Assembly (NCBI RefSeq): GCF_900110915.1
Contig: NZ_FOFG01000011.1
Location: forward strand, 1-64,000
Source of the DNA: Faunimonas pinastri
GTDB lineage: Bacteria > Pseudomonadota > Alphaproteobacteria > Rhizobiales > Afifellaceae
Reading direction: 5' to 3'
DNA: 64,000 nucleotides
Made by a program: the position numbers and the translations under genes
Shown: in pieces, positions 6,996-15,641 of the stretch
Numbering within the stretch: the stretch's first letter is position 1
Layout: the number at the start of each line of letters is the position of its first letter
The notes under the pieces: generated by a model
Seen by the model: the letters and a program-made list of their open reading frames with translations, nothing else
The model's database searches: none
Told to the model about the DNA's origin: nothing

Positions 6996-7691
6996 ATGCG
7001 AGTTGCACTCTATTATACCCATGCCGCCGAGAACCCCCTTGCCAGGGCCGCCGCTCACTGGCTCGGTCGGGATGCCTTCACCGGGGAGCCGGTCCGGCAA
7101 TCTGTCGCCGACGGCATCAGCCCGGAACGGCTGGCGGAACTGACGGCCGATCCCCGCCGCTATGGCTGGCACGCCACGCTGAAGGCGCCGTTCCGACTGG
7201 CCGAGGGACGTACGCTGCCCGAGCTGGAGCAGGCCGCGGCCGACTTCGCCGCACAGCGCGGACCGCTGCCGCTGACGCTGGACCTGCAACGGCTCGGCCC
7301 CTTCTTCGCGCTGACGCCGGCGGGCGACCCGAGCGCGATCAACGATTTCGCGGCCGATGTCGTCCGTGCATTCGAGCCGTTCCGCGCTCCGTTGACCGAG
7401 CCTGAAATCGCCCGCCGACGCCGGTCGCATCTTTCGCCGGAGCAGGATCGCTATCTTCTGGACTGGGGCTATCCGTACGTCTTCGACCTTTTCCGGCTGC
7501 ATATGACGCTGACCGGATCGGTTCCCGACGGCGAGGCAGGTGCTACCGAGCGGGCGCTTCGCCGCCATTTCCGCGACTTTCTGGGAAAGCCCGGACAGCT
7601 CGACGCGCTCGCCATCTTCGTCCAGCCGGACGCGTCGCGCGACTTCCTCGTTCATTCCCGCATACCCTTGATCGCCCACGGAGCCGCCTGA
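6996..7691 (+). CDS. DUF1045 phosphonate-cluster protein
   Basis: A 231-residue protein of the DUF1045 family, regularly found beside phnM and phnN in phosphonate operons. Visible family features are MRVALYYTHAAENPLARAAAHWLGRDAFTG at the N-terminus, RRYGWHATLKAPFRL (about residues 52-66), and LFRLHMTLTGSVPD with a conserved HMTLTG near residue 168. The paired HATLK and HMTLT motifs are HxT-type repeats as in the 2H phosphoesterase fold, so a phosphoesterase or cyclic phosphodiesterase role is a reasonable inference. Its TGA overlaps the ATG of phnM by one base, so the pair is translationally coupled. Start ATG 6996. Confidence 0.85.
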   Translation: MRVALYYTHAAENPLARAAAHWLGRDAFTGEPVRQSVADGISPERLAELTADPRRYGWHATLKAPFRLAEGRTLPELEQAAADFAAQRGPLPLTLDLQRLGPFFALTPAGDPSAINDFAADVVRAFEPFRAPLTEPEIARRRRSHLSPEQDRYLLDWGYPYVFDLFRLHMTLTGSVPDGEAGATERALRRHFRDFLGKPGQLDALAIFVQPDASRDFLVHSRIPLIAHGAA

Positions 7692-8833
7692 TGCAGGACA
7701 CCCTTTTCCGCAATGCCCGCGTCGTCCTTCGCTATCAGGTCCTGCACGGCGATATCCGCATCGAGGACGGGCGTATCGCGGCGATTGAGGAGGGGAGCAG
7801 CCAGGGCTCCGCCGGCGAGGACATGGAAGGCGACTGGCTGCTGCCCGGCCTCGTGGAACTCCATACCGACCATCTGGAAACGCATTATGCCCCGCGTCCG
7901 GGCGTGCGGCTCAACCCGGTCGCGGCGGTGCAGGCGCATGACGCGCAGATCGCGTGCTCCGGCATCACCACCGTCTTCGATGCGCTTCGCGTCGGCATGG
8001 ACGAGGATGCCAATCTCCGCAGCGACGACATGCGCCGCCTCGCCGACGCGATCGAGGAGGGGGCGGCCCGCGACTGGCTGCGCGCCGATCACTACATCCA
8101 TCTGCGCTGCGAGGTTTCCGCGCCGGATGTGCTGCACGGCTTCCGCCTGTTCGAGAACGACGACCGCGTCCGGCTTGCCTCGATGATGGATCACACGCCC
8201 GGCCAGCGCCAGTTCATCAGCCTCGAAACGTACCGGAGCTACTACCAGCGCAAGACCGGGATGAGCGACGATGCCTTCGCGGAGTTCGTGAGCAAGCGGC
8301 TCGGCCAGTCGGCGGAGTGGTCCGACCGGAACCGGGAAGAGCTCGCCGGCATCTGCAACGCCCGCGGCATCGCGCTGGCGAGCCATGACGACGCCACCGT
8401 GGCGCATGTCGCGGAAGCGGTCGAGCACCATGTGCGGGTGGCGGAATTCCCCACCACGCTGGAAGCGGCCCATGCCTGCCGCGACGCGGGACTGAGCGTC
8501 CTCATGGGCGGCCCCAACATCGTCCGTGGCGGCTCCCATTCGGGCAACGTGTCGGCCCGCGCCCTTGCCGAGAAGGGGCTGCTCGACATCATTTCTTCCG
8601 ACTACGTGCCGCTCAGCATGCTGCATGGCGCGTTCAAGCTGGCGGAAATGGTGGAGGCGATCAGCCTGCCGCAGGCGATCGCGATGGTGTCGGCCAATCC
8701 CGCGGAAGCCGGCGGCTTCGAGGACCGGGGCGAGATCGCCGTCGGCCGACGGGCGGACCTCGTCCGTGTCCGCGTGGACAGCGACATTCCGATGGTTCGG
8801 TCGGTGTGGCGCGAAGGACGCCGCGTGGCCTGA
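7691..8833 (+). CDS. phnM: PhnM, ribose 1-methylphosphonate triphosphate diphosphohydrolase
   Basis: A 380-residue amidohydrolase-superfamily enzyme. In the C-P lyase pathway PhnM removes diphosphate from alpha-D-ribose 1-methylphosphonate 5-triphosphate before the C-P bond is cut. Signatures are LLPGLVELHTDHLETHYAPRPGV with the metal-binding His pair (about residues 52-62), HAVQAHDAQIACSGITTVFDALRVG, IALASHDDATVAHV and the conserved LMGGPNIVRGGSHSGNVSA. Length is as expected. It starts on the stop of DUF1045, and phnN follows 10 nt after its stop. No core C-P lyase genes (phnGHIJKL) lie in the window. Confidence 0.93.
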   Translation: MQDTLFRNARVVLRYQVLHGDIRIEDGRIAAIEEGSSQGSAGEDMEGDWLLPGLVELHTDHLETHYAPRPGVRLNPVAAVQAHDAQIACSGITTVFDALRVGMDEDANLRSDDMRRLADAIEEGAARDWLRADHYIHLRCEVSAPDVLHGFRLFENDDRVRLASMMDHTPGQRQFISLETYRSYYQRKTGMSDDAFAEFVSKRLGQSAEWSDRNREELAGICNARGIALASHDDATVAHVAEAVEHHVRVAEFPTTLEAAHACRDAGLSVLMGGPNIVRGGSHSGNVSARALAEKGLLDIISSDYVPLSMLHGAFKLAEMVEAISLPQAIAMVSANPAEAGGFEDRGEIAVGRRADLVRVRVDSDIPMVRSVWREGRRVA

Positions 8834-8843
8834 GGCGAAGGCG

Positions 8844-9494
8844 ATGGAGCAGAACCGGAACTCACGGCAGGGGGCAAGTGGCGGCCTCGTCCTCATCGTC
8901 GGGCCGAGCGGCGCCGGCAAGGACTCCCTGATCGCCTATGTCCGCGAGCGGGTGGGGGCGAGCCTGCCGCTCACCGTCGCGCGCCGCGTGGTGACGCGCG
9001 CCGCTTCCGCCTCGGACGAGGATCATGACGAACTCTCGCCGGATGAATTCGCCCGGCAGGCGGAAGCCGGGGCCTTCGCGCTGCACTGGTCGGCGCACGG
9101 GCTGTCCTATGCCATTCCCGTCGGAATACGGGCGGAGCTGGAGGGCGGCCGCGTCGTGGTCGCCAACGTATCGCGTCGGGTGATCGATGCGGCACGCGGC
9201 AGCTATCCGCGTCTCATGGTCGTCAACGTGACCGCCCCGGCCGAGATCCTGGCGCAGCGCCTCGCCCGGCGGGGGCGGGAAAGCGAGGCCGAAATCCGCG
9301 CGCGCCTCGCTCAGGCAAGGAGCCGCACGGTGGAGGGTGACGACGTGCTCGCTCTCGACAATTCCGGCCCGCTGGAGACCGCCGGGGAGGCCCTTCTGGC
9401 CGCGTTGCGGCGCTGGGCGGCGGATATCGGAACCTCTGCCGCAATCCGGCCGGGCGCTCGTGACGCGGAAACAGGATCCACGCCTCGATCCTGA
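8844..9494 (+). CDS. phnN: PhnN, ribose 1,5-bisphosphokinase
   Basis: A 216-residue P-loop kinase of the guanylate-kinase-like fold. PhnN phosphorylates ribose 1,5-bisphosphate to PRPP, the last step that returns C-P lyase ribose to metabolism. The Walker A motif GPSGAGKDSL is near residue 19, RRVVTRAAS follows, and the lid carries RLARRGRESEAEIRARL. The open frame continues upstream through phnM in another frame, but ATG 8844 (10 nt after the phnM stop) fits the kinase N-terminus. It ends the three-gene phn cluster. Confidence 0.9.
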   Translation: MEQNRNSRQGASGGLVLIVGPSGAGKDSLIAYVRERVGASLPLTVARRVVTRAASASDEDHDELSPDEFARQAEAGAFALHWSAHGLSYAIPVGIRAELEGGRVVVANVSRRVIDAARGSYPRLMVVNVTAPAEILAQRLARRGRESEAEIRARLAQARSRTVEGDDVLALDNSGPLETAGEALLAALRRWAADIGTSAAIRPGARDAETGSTPRS

Positions 9495-9569
9495 GGCGCG
9501 AAATGCGACTCGGACTGGATCTTCAGCGGTCCCCCGGGGTTGTCGTGCAGATCCATTCGGGAGAACTGC

Positions 9570-10040
9570 ATGATCCGCTCGATCCTTCTCGGCGCCGTGG
9601 CCGGGCTTCGCTCCATGACGCCGCTTGCCGTGGTAAGTGCTGCCGCCGCGCGCGGACGCCTGCCCACGGATAATGGCGCCCCTCATCTTCTCGCGCGGCC
9701 AGCCGTCGCCTCGGCCGCCGCCGCGATGGCGGTTGCGGAACTCGTGGGCGACAAGCTTCCGTCCGCGCCCGACCGGATCATCCCGCCCGGCATGATCGCG
9801 CGGATCGCGACAGGCGCCATCGCCGGCGCCTCGATCGCGCCCCGCGACCAGCGTCTGGCGGCCGGCGCGATGGGCGCGCTAGGCTCGATCGCCGCATCCT
9901 ATCTGGGCTTCAATGCGCGCATCCGGGCCATGGATCGCTATGGCCAGGTTTCCACCGGCCTGGTCGAGGACGCGATTGCCGTCGGCACGGCGATCTGGCT
10001 GGTCCGGGGCGCCCGCTCCGGACGAGGCTGGAGGTGGTAG
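9570..10040 (+). CDS. DUF4126 membrane protein
   Basis: A 156-residue protein with several short hydrophobic helices, matching DUF4126: MIRSILLGAVAGLRSMTPLAVVS at the N-terminus, AVAELVGDKLPSAPDRIIPPGMIARIATGAIAGASIA in the middle, GALGSIAASYLGFNARI and a last helix LVEDAIAVGTAIWLV. Function of the family is unknown. Start ATG 9570 follows GGGAGAA; the longer frame from 9540 lacks a ribosome binding site. It is separated from phnN by 75 bp and followed by a bidirectional terminator, so it may be transcribed alone. Confidence 0.75.
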   Translation: MIRSILLGAVAGLRSMTPLAVVSAAAARGRLPTDNGAPHLLARPAVASAAAAMAVAELVGDKLPSAPDRIIPPGMIARIATGAIAGASIAPRDQRLAAGAMGALGSIAASYLGFNARIRAMDRYGQVSTGLVEDAIAVGTAIWLVRGARSGRGWRW

Positions 10041-10060
10041 GGTAGCCTCCGGCATAAAGA

Positions 10061-10083
10061 AAGGGCGGCCTCGGCCGCCCTTC
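10061..10083. terminator. bidirectional terminator
   Basis: Stem AAGGGCGGCC / GGCCGCCCTT with a 2-nt loop between two convergent genes (DUF4126 on + and the YejA-like gene on -). Confidence 0.75.
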
Positions 10084-10085
10084 CG

Positions 10086-11930
10086 TTATTTGCCCTGCCA
10101 CCAGGTGGTGGGTTCGGGCCCCCAGAGTGACGCCTGTTCCGGATGCTCGACGCGAGCCCAGCGGCCCATCCACTGGCCCGGCGGGTGGAACAGCGGCACC
10201 ACGTAGAAGCCGGAGATCAGCACCCGGTCGAGCGAGCGGACGGCGCTGACGAAGTCGCCCTGTCCATGAGCCGCGAGCATGGCGTTGATCATCGCGTCGA
10301 CCGCCGGGCTTTTCACCCCCGAATAACTGAAGCTGCCGGGAGCGTCCGCGGCGGCGGAAGACCAGCGGCCGGCCTGCTCCGTTCCCGGCGAAAGCGACGC
10401 GGGAACGAGGATCTGGATCATGTCGTAGTCGAAGTTCTTCACCCGCCGCTCGTACTGGGCGGAGTCCACGTCGTGGATCCGGACCCGGATGCCCGCGAGA
10501 GCCAAAGTGCGGCTGAACGCCAGCGCCAGCCGATCCTGTTCACGGGTATTCGTCATGATCTCGAAGGCGAGCGGCTCACCGGTCTTCAGGTTGACCATAA
10601 GGCCATTCTTGAGCCCGTAGCCCGCCTGCTCCAGAAGCTCGACGCCCTTCCGCATGTTGTCGCGGTCATGTCCTGAACCGTCGCTTTCCGGAGGGCGATA
10701 GGTGCCGTTCATCACGTCCGGCACGACTGCGTCGGGGAAGGGGGCGAGCAGCCGGCGTTCAGCGTCGGTCGCCGGGCGTCCGATGGCCGAGAGCTCGGAG
10801 CCTTCGAAATAGCTGCCGGTCCGCTCGTACTTGCCGTAATAAATATTGCGGTTCAGCCACTCGAAATCGAGGAAATAGGTGAGCGCCTGCCGCACCCGCG
10901 CGTCTTCGAATACTGGTCGGCGCGTGTTGAAGAAGAAGCCGTTCATTCCCGCCGGGATCTGGATCGGGAACGTATCGAGCACGACTCGACCCTCATGCAC
11001 GGCCGGAAAATCATAGGCGATCGCCCATCGCGCCGGATCGTTCTCCGGATTGATGTCGAAGAGCCCCTTCTTGAAGGCTTCGAAATAGGCGCTGGCGTCG
11101 CGATAATATTCCACACGGACCTGGTCGAAATTGTCGAAACCGCGCTTGGCCGGAAGATTGCGCGCCCAGTAATTCGGATCGCGCTTCAGGGTGACGCTCT
11201 TGCCGGGATCGACGGCCGCGATCGTATAGGGCCCGGAGCCGATCGGGATCTTGAGGCTCGACCGGTCGAAGGTGGCGGCATCGACCGCGTGCTTCGGCAG
11301 GATGGGCATCAGGCCGATCAGGAGCGGCAACTCCCGGTTCGTGCCGGGCTTGAGGACGAAGCGAACGCCGTGGTCACCGAGTTTTTCCGCTCGGTCGAAC
11401 AGCTTGTAAGTCTCCCGGTATGGGCGCTCGCGGCCCTTTTCCCGCAGGAGATCGAAGCTGAAGATCACGTCGTCGGGCGTGATCGGAACACCATCGGAGA
11501 ACTTCGCCTCGGGCCTCAGCTGGAAATCGACGGTCGAAAGATCCGGCGCCACGTCGACCGTGCTGGCGATGAGCCCATACATCGTGAACGGCTCGGCCTT
11601 GCTGCGGACAAGCAGGCTTTCCCAGATATTGTTGCCCCAGGTCATGTCCCAGAGCCCGCGAGGCGCCGTTCCCTGCAGAATGAAGGGGTTGAGGCTGTCG
11701 AAGCTTCCGACCCCGGCATAGGTGATGGAGCCGCCCTTCGGCGCGTCCGGATTGGCATAGGGAAAGTGCGTGAAGTCGGCGGGCAGGGCAGGTTCGCCGT
11801 GCATGGCGATGCCGTAGGTGGGCTCCGCCCAGGCGGCGCGTCCGGCCACGAGGCAGAGCCCCAGCCAGAGGGTGATTCGCAGGAGGCTCTTGCAGGCCGT
11901 GGACGTTCTGGCAGTTCTGAAAACGATCAC
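10086..11930 (-). CDS. YejA-like family-5 extracellular solute-binding protein
   Basis: A 614-residue periplasmic binding protein of the SBP family 5 subgroup that includes YejA, the microcin C/peptide receptor. Typical features are YGIAMHGEPALPADFTHFPYANPDAPKGG near the mature N-terminus, FDSLNPFILQGTAPRGL, ESLLVRSKAEPFTMYGLIA and FKKGLFDINPENDPARWA. The frame extends to 11996, but GTG 11930 follows AAGGAACCCG and begins the signal peptide (ending near RAAWAEP), so I start it there. YejA proteins normally sit with yejBEF transport genes; none is here, so this is an orphan receptor or is served by a transporter elsewhere. Likely ligands are oligopeptides. Confidence 0.85.
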   Translation of the reverse strand: MIVFRTARTSTACKSLLRITLWLGLCLVAGRAAWAEPTYGIAMHGEPALPADFTHFPYANPDAPKGGSITYAGVGSFDSLNPFILQGTAPRGLWDMTWGNNIWESLLVRSKAEPFTMYGLIASTVDVAPDLSTVDFQLRPEAKFSDGVPITPDDVIFSFDLLREKGRERPYRETYKLFDRAEKLGDHGVRFVLKPGTNRELPLLIGLMPILPKHAVDAATFDRSSLKIPIGSGPYTIAAVDPGKSVTLKRDPNYWARNLPAKRGFDNFDQVRVEYYRDASAYFEAFKKGLFDINPENDPARWAIAYDFPAVHEGRVVLDTFPIQIPAGMNGFFFNTRRPVFEDARVRQALTYFLDFEWLNRNIYYGKYERTGSYFEGSELSAIGRPATDAERRLLAPFPDAVVPDVMNGTYRPPESDGSGHDRDNMRKGVELLEQAGYGLKNGLMVNLKTGEPLAFEIMTNTREQDRLALAFSRTLALAGIRVRIHDVDSAQYERRVKNFDYDMIQILVPASLSPGTEQAGRWSSAAADAPGSFSYSGVKSPAVDAMINAMLAAHGQGDFVSAVRSLDRVLISGFYVVPLFHPPGQWMGRWARVEHPEQASLWGPEPTTWWQGK

Positions 11931-12135
11931 CGGGTTCCTTTCGGGTGCCGGGGCGGCAGATTCGGGTTCGGTGCGGCAGCAAAAACGATGCGCCAATCTG
12001 GAATTGCCTGCAAATGCCCGCTAAGGGAAGACGCACTGGCACGTCAATCTGTCGCCGCAATCGGCGGCCACGCACCACCTGTGAACACGCGCCCGCTGCG
12101 GCATGCGACGGGCCGGTCAGATATGAGGATTTTCC

Positions 12136-12795
12136 ATGCTTTGGACGCGCAAGTCGTGTGCACCCATTGAGTTGAGCGCGAAGGCCGGTCTGGTTGCTGC
12201 TGCTCTTCTCGCGTTCGGAGCGGCACCCGCTCTGGCGGAGAACGCAAAGCAGGCCGCTCCGGCCGCAGGCGCACAGAACGAAGGCCCGCAGCCCGACTGG
12301 GTCAAGCTCTGCAGCCAGAACCCGCAGAACAAGCAGCAGATCTGCGTCACGACGCGTGAGCGTCGTGCTGCGACGGGCCAGCTCCTGGCCGCGCTGTCGA
12401 TCCGCGAAGTCGACACCAAGAAGTATCTCGTGACGGCCGTGCCCCCGGGCATGCTGCTGCGCCCGGGCCTGCAGGTCCAGATCGACGGCTCCAAGCCCAC
12501 CAAGGCGCAGTACACGATCTGCTTCCCGAACCTCTGCTTCGCCGAGGCCGAGATCAACGCCGACTACGTCAACAACATGAAGAAGGGCAACCAGCTCATC
12601 ATCACGACGCTGACGCAGGAAGCCAAGCCGATCAACTTCAACATCTCGCTGTCCGGCTTCAAGGGCTCCTACGAAGGCCCGGCCATGGACCCGGCCAAGC
12701 TGCAGGCGCAGAACAAGAAGCTGCAGGACGACCTTCAGGCCAAGGCCGAAGCCGCCCGCAAGGCGCTGATCGACAAGCAGCAGCAGCAGAAGTGA
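12136..12795 (+). CDS. invasion associated locus B (IalB) family protein
   Basis: A 219-residue exported protein. The signal peptide runs to ALAENAK. The IalB domain follows: PDWVKLCSQNPQNKQQICVTTRERRAATGQLLAALSIRE, PPGMLLRPGLQVQIDGSKP, YTICFPNLCFAEAEI, a four-Cys pattern usual in the family. A charged coiled-coil-like tail (AKLQAQNKKLQDDLQAKAEAARKALIDKQQQQK) ends the protein. IalB was named for Bartonella erythrocyte invasion, but homologues are widespread in free-living Rhizobiales and appear to be periplasmic proteins of unknown role. ATG 12136; monocistronic with its own terminator. Confidence 0.9.
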   Translation: MLWTRKSCAPIELSAKAGLVAAALLAFGAAPALAENAKQAAPAAGAQNEGPQPDWVKLCSQNPQNKQQICVTTRERRAATGQLLAALSIREVDTKKYLVTAVPPGMLLRPGLQVQIDGSKPTKAQYTICFPNLCFAEAEINADYVNNMKKGNQLIITTLTQEAKPINFNISLSGFKGSYEGPAMDPAKLQAQNKKLQDDLQAKAEAARKALIDKQQQQK

Positions 12796-12855
12796 TCGGT
12801 CGGCCCGGCGCTTCTCGCGAAGCCCGGGCCGGACGGACTGGCCTGTTGAATGCGG

Positions 12856-12884
12856 GAAGCGGCCTTCGGGCCGCTTTTTCTTTT
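12856..12884 (+). terminator. intrinsic terminator after ialB-like gene
   Basis: AGCGGCC-TTCG-GGCCGCT followed by a T-rich tract (TTTTCTTTT). The T-run reaches the stop codon of the convergent hspQ gene. Confidence 0.85.
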
Positions 12885-13213
12885 CAGTTCAGCGACTCGC
12901 GGCTTTCATAAAGGCCGCCCCTGAACTCGCCGAAGAGCTCACCGATCTGTGGATGCAGTACGGGCCTGCCGCTCTCGTCGGGCAGGAGGTTCTGCTCGGA
13001 CACGTAGGCGATGTACTTGGAATCATCGTTCTCGGCGAGCAGGTGATAAAAGGGCTGATCCTTGCGCGGACGGATGTCCTCGGGGATCGCCTGATACCAT
13101 TCCTCGGTATTGTCGAAGACCGGATCGACGTCGAAGACCACACCCCTGAAGGGGTAGATCCGATGACGGACCACCTGTCCCACCTGAAATTTCGCACTAC
13201 GGATTTGAACCAT
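12884..13213 (-). CDS. hspQ: HspQ heat shock protein
   Basis: A 109-residue protein of the HspQ/YccV family (hemimethylated-DNA-binding-like fold). HspQ is a heat shock protein that, in enterobacteria, binds hemimethylated oriC DNA and acts as a specificity enhancer of the Lon protease. Visible are AKFQVGQVVRHRIYPFRGVVFDVDPVFDNTEEWY, RPRKDQPFYHLLAENDD and YIAYVSEQNLLPD, matching the family end to end. The acyltransferase gene lies 20 nt upstream on the same strand, so hspQ may be the second gene of a two-gene unit. Confidence 0.92.
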   Translation of the reverse strand: MVQIRSAKFQVGQVVRHRIYPFRGVVFDVDPVFDNTEEWYQAIPEDIRPRKDQPFYHLLAENDDSKYIAYVSEQNLLPDESGRPVLHPQIGELFGEFRGGLYESRESLN

Positions 13214-13233
13214 CTAGACGACCTCTTTGTCGC

Positions 13234-14208
13234 TTAGTTTGGTTTCTGCCTCATGAAATCAAGGGGACGGCGACGCGGCCGGGAACGTCCCTGCGTAGCT
13301 CGCCAGCGGTCGTTCACCCACATCCATTCGCCCGGACGCTCCCGAATCCATCGCTCGAACTGCTTCTGGATCGCCTGGGTCGCGACCTGCACGTCGATTG
13401 CGGCGTCCTCGGTCTGCGGCACCGGGATTTCGACCGCCTCGATTCGAAAGCGAACGCCGGGCAGCCGGATCGCACGGCCGACGATGAGCGGCACTCCAAG
13501 GCGACGCGCCACCATGGCGGGGAAGGGGTTCGCCGTCGTCTCCTGTCCGAAGAACTGGACGGCCACCCCCCGCGCTTCGCGAAGATCGGCGAGCATCGCC
13601 ACGGCATTCCCGTCACGCACCCATTCCATGATCCGCTTGGGCGTTTCCCGGCTCTTGGAGAGCATGCCGCCGCCGAAAACCTGGGTGCGGAGGCCCACGA
13701 CATAGGTGTCCGACAGGGGATTGGAGAGCCTCTGGTAAAGGCCGATGACGGGGAAAAACTCGGAGATGGGCCGACCGGCGACTTCCCAGTTCGCGGAATG
13801 CATGCCGGTGATGACCGCGCCTGTTCCACCGCCGCGGAACCGATTGCCGATCTCATCCGGGATATTGTTGTCGAAACGGGAATCATCGGCGATCAGGCGG
13901 TCGATCAGGAAGCTCTCGCCGAAGGTGCGGCCGAGATTCTCCCATTGCTCGGCGGCGATCTTCCGGCGGGCGGCTTTCGTCAGGCCCGGGAAGCCGATCT
14001 CCAGGTTCCGCATGACCCGCTCGTGGCGATAGGTCAGCGGCGCGGCAACCCGCCAGATTTTCCCCATCAGCCCCGATGCCCAGCCGAGCGGCAGGCAGCG
14101 CAGCAGGAAGGCCGCCATGCGCAGTCCCAGGTATTCCACTCGATGGCTGGCCGTCACGTCGCCGGTGCGCTCGATGCTCTTCTTGTTCTTCTTCACGCCG
14201 TCCGCCAA
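13234..14208 (-). CDS. lysophospholipid/lipid A acyltransferase (LpxL/HtrB family), copy 1
   Basis: A 324-residue inner-membrane acyltransferase of the LpxL/LpxM family, which adds secondary acyl chains to Kdo-lipid A. The catalytic HX4E motif is present as HSANWE in ITGMHSANWEVAGRP (near residue 140). The N-terminal half has the hydrophobic anchor LRMAAFLLRCLPLGWASGLMGKIW, and the C-terminus carries the family motif RPGEWMWVNDRWR. A close paralogue lies at 26908-27852 with the same order of motifs. The N-terminal 25 residues (KKNKKSIERTGD) are unusually charged, so the true start could be slightly later. Which acyl chain or lipid it uses cannot be read. Confidence 0.88.
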   Translation of the reverse strand: MADGVKKNKKSIERTGDVTASHRVEYLGLRMAAFLLRCLPLGWASGLMGKIWRVAAPLTYRHERVMRNLEIGFPGLTKAARRKIAAEQWENLGRTFGESFLIDRLIADDSRFDNNIPDEIGNRFRGGGTGAVITGMHSANWEVAGRPISEFFPVIGLYQRLSNPLSDTYVVGLRTQVFGGGMLSKSRETPKRIMEWVRDGNAVAMLADLREARGVAVQFFGQETTANPFPAMVARRLGVPLIVGRAIRLPGVRFRIEAVEIPVPQTEDAAIDVQVATQAIQKQFERWIRERPGEWMWVNDRWRATQGRSRPRRRPLDFMRQKPN

Positions 14209-14306
14209 CGTCCGTCGACCTGGTTCGCTGCGACGGCCCGGATCGACCGCCAGCTAGGGCAGGTGGAGCAATCCGGTCAGCTTGTCCAGTGTCCGAAACG
14301 CCACTC

Positions 14307-15485
14307 TCAGGCGCGAAAAAGAGGGCGTTGCGCGAGACCCTGCCGCATCAGCAGTCGGCGCAGCGGCGGCACCCGCGAAGCGAGGCCGAGCCCGAGGCCG
14401 CGCAGGGCCTGGACGGAGATAAAGTCGGTCAGGAGCGAACGATTCAGGATGTCGACCGCCGCCGTGCGTGTCCGCACATCGATCTGGCGCTGGCGGTGAT
14501 AGGCAGCGATCGCCTCGTCAGATCCGGGATCGCTGCCCCGCCGCAGGACCTTGTCGAGGGCGGCCACGTCGCGGAAACCGAGATTGAGGCCCTGGGCGCC
14601 GATCGGCGGAAAGACATGCGCGGCCTCGCCCACCAGCATGACACGGTTGCGGGCGTAGGCATCCACCGTCGCCGCCTTCATGGGATAGACCACGCGGGGG
14701 GTGTCGACCGCCATGGTCCCGACGATGGAAGCGGCGCGCTCCTCGGCCCGCCGATTGAAGGCGTCCTCCTGCAGTTCCGAACGCATCGTGGAGATGTCCG
14801 GCCGGTCCATCCAGATCAGGCTCATGCGCTGCCCCTTCATGGGAACCAGCGTGAAGGGGCCGTGCTCGGTGTGGAATTCGGTCGAGACATTGCCGTGCGG
14901 ACGGCCCACCTTGAATGTCGTCACCAGCGCCGACTGCGGATAGGACCATTCGCGCATCTCGATACCGGCGGCGCGGCGCGCCGAGGATCGGGCACCATCG
15001 GCGCCCACCACGAGCCTGGCGCGGATCGTCCGATCCCCGGCGAGAATCGACACCATGTCCGATCCCGTCCGGATGTCGTCGGCCGTATGGGGAAGGATGC
15101 TCAGCCCATCCTCCGCTTCCGCGGCCTCGGCCAGCGCGGCGACGATCGCCTCGTTGGCGATGTTGTGGCCGAAGGCGGGAAGGCCGATCTCGGAGGCATG
15201 GAAGATCGCCTCCGGCGCGCGGAGCAGCCGCCGCGTTCCGTCGACGATGCGCATGCCGACCATCGCCGCCGCGTCGTCCGTCATGCGGTCCCAGACCCCG
15301 AGCCGCCGCAGGAAATCGACGGAGCTGCCGAGAAGGGCCGCCGTCCGGCCTGGCGGAAACCGCGCGGGCGGTGCGATGAGCACCGTGCGAAGGCCATGGC
15401 GGGCCGCCACGAGAGCGGATGAATATCCGGTCGCGCCGCCGCCGATCACTGCTACGTCGAAGAGGTCTTCAGATCGCTCGCTCAT
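14307..15485 (-). CDS. UbiH/UbiF/COQ6-family FAD monooxygenase
   Basis: A 392-residue flavoprotein hydroxylase. FAD-binding motifs: VAVIGGGATGYSSALVAARHG (GxGxxG near residue 13), the NADPH/FAD motif VVGADGARSSARRAAGI (DG motif near residue 160), and VMLVGEAAHVFPPIGAQGLNLGFRD (near residue 285). In the last the usual GD is GE, an unusual substitution. Family members hydroxylate ubiquinone precursors; with no ubi gene adjacent, this could be the ubiquinone enzyme of the organism or another aromatic hydroxylase. The frame continues to 15536; ATG 15485 is chosen because it starts just before the Rossmann motif. Confidence 0.85.
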   Translation of the reverse strand: MSERSEDLFDVAVIGGGATGYSSALVAARHGLRTVLIAPPARFPPGRTAALLGSSVDFLRRLGVWDRMTDDAAAMVGMRIVDGTRRLLRAPEAIFHASEIGLPAFGHNIANEAIVAALAEAAEAEDGLSILPHTADDIRTGSDMVSILAGDRTIRARLVVGADGARSSARRAAGIEMREWSYPQSALVTTFKVGRPHGNVSTEFHTEHGPFTLVPMKGQRMSLIWMDRPDISTMRSELQEDAFNRRAEERAASIVGTMAVDTPRVVYPMKAATVDAYARNRVMLVGEAAHVFPPIGAQGLNLGFRDVAALDKVLRRGSDPGSDEAIAAYHRQRQIDVRTRTAAVDILNRSLLTDFISVQALRGLGLGLASRVPPLRRLLMRQGLAQRPLFRA

Positions 15486-15641
15486 GTCTGAGGCATACCG
15501 CTTGTGCAGCCGGACGAAAAGGGAGCCGGGGGGCAATCTGGCCGGCGCCGCCGTCCTTGCTGGCCGGAACCGTTGCAGGACCGGTCCATTGACTCCGCAG
15601 AAGGCCTACAGGCGCGAACGCCTGCCGAACGGGAGGTTTCC

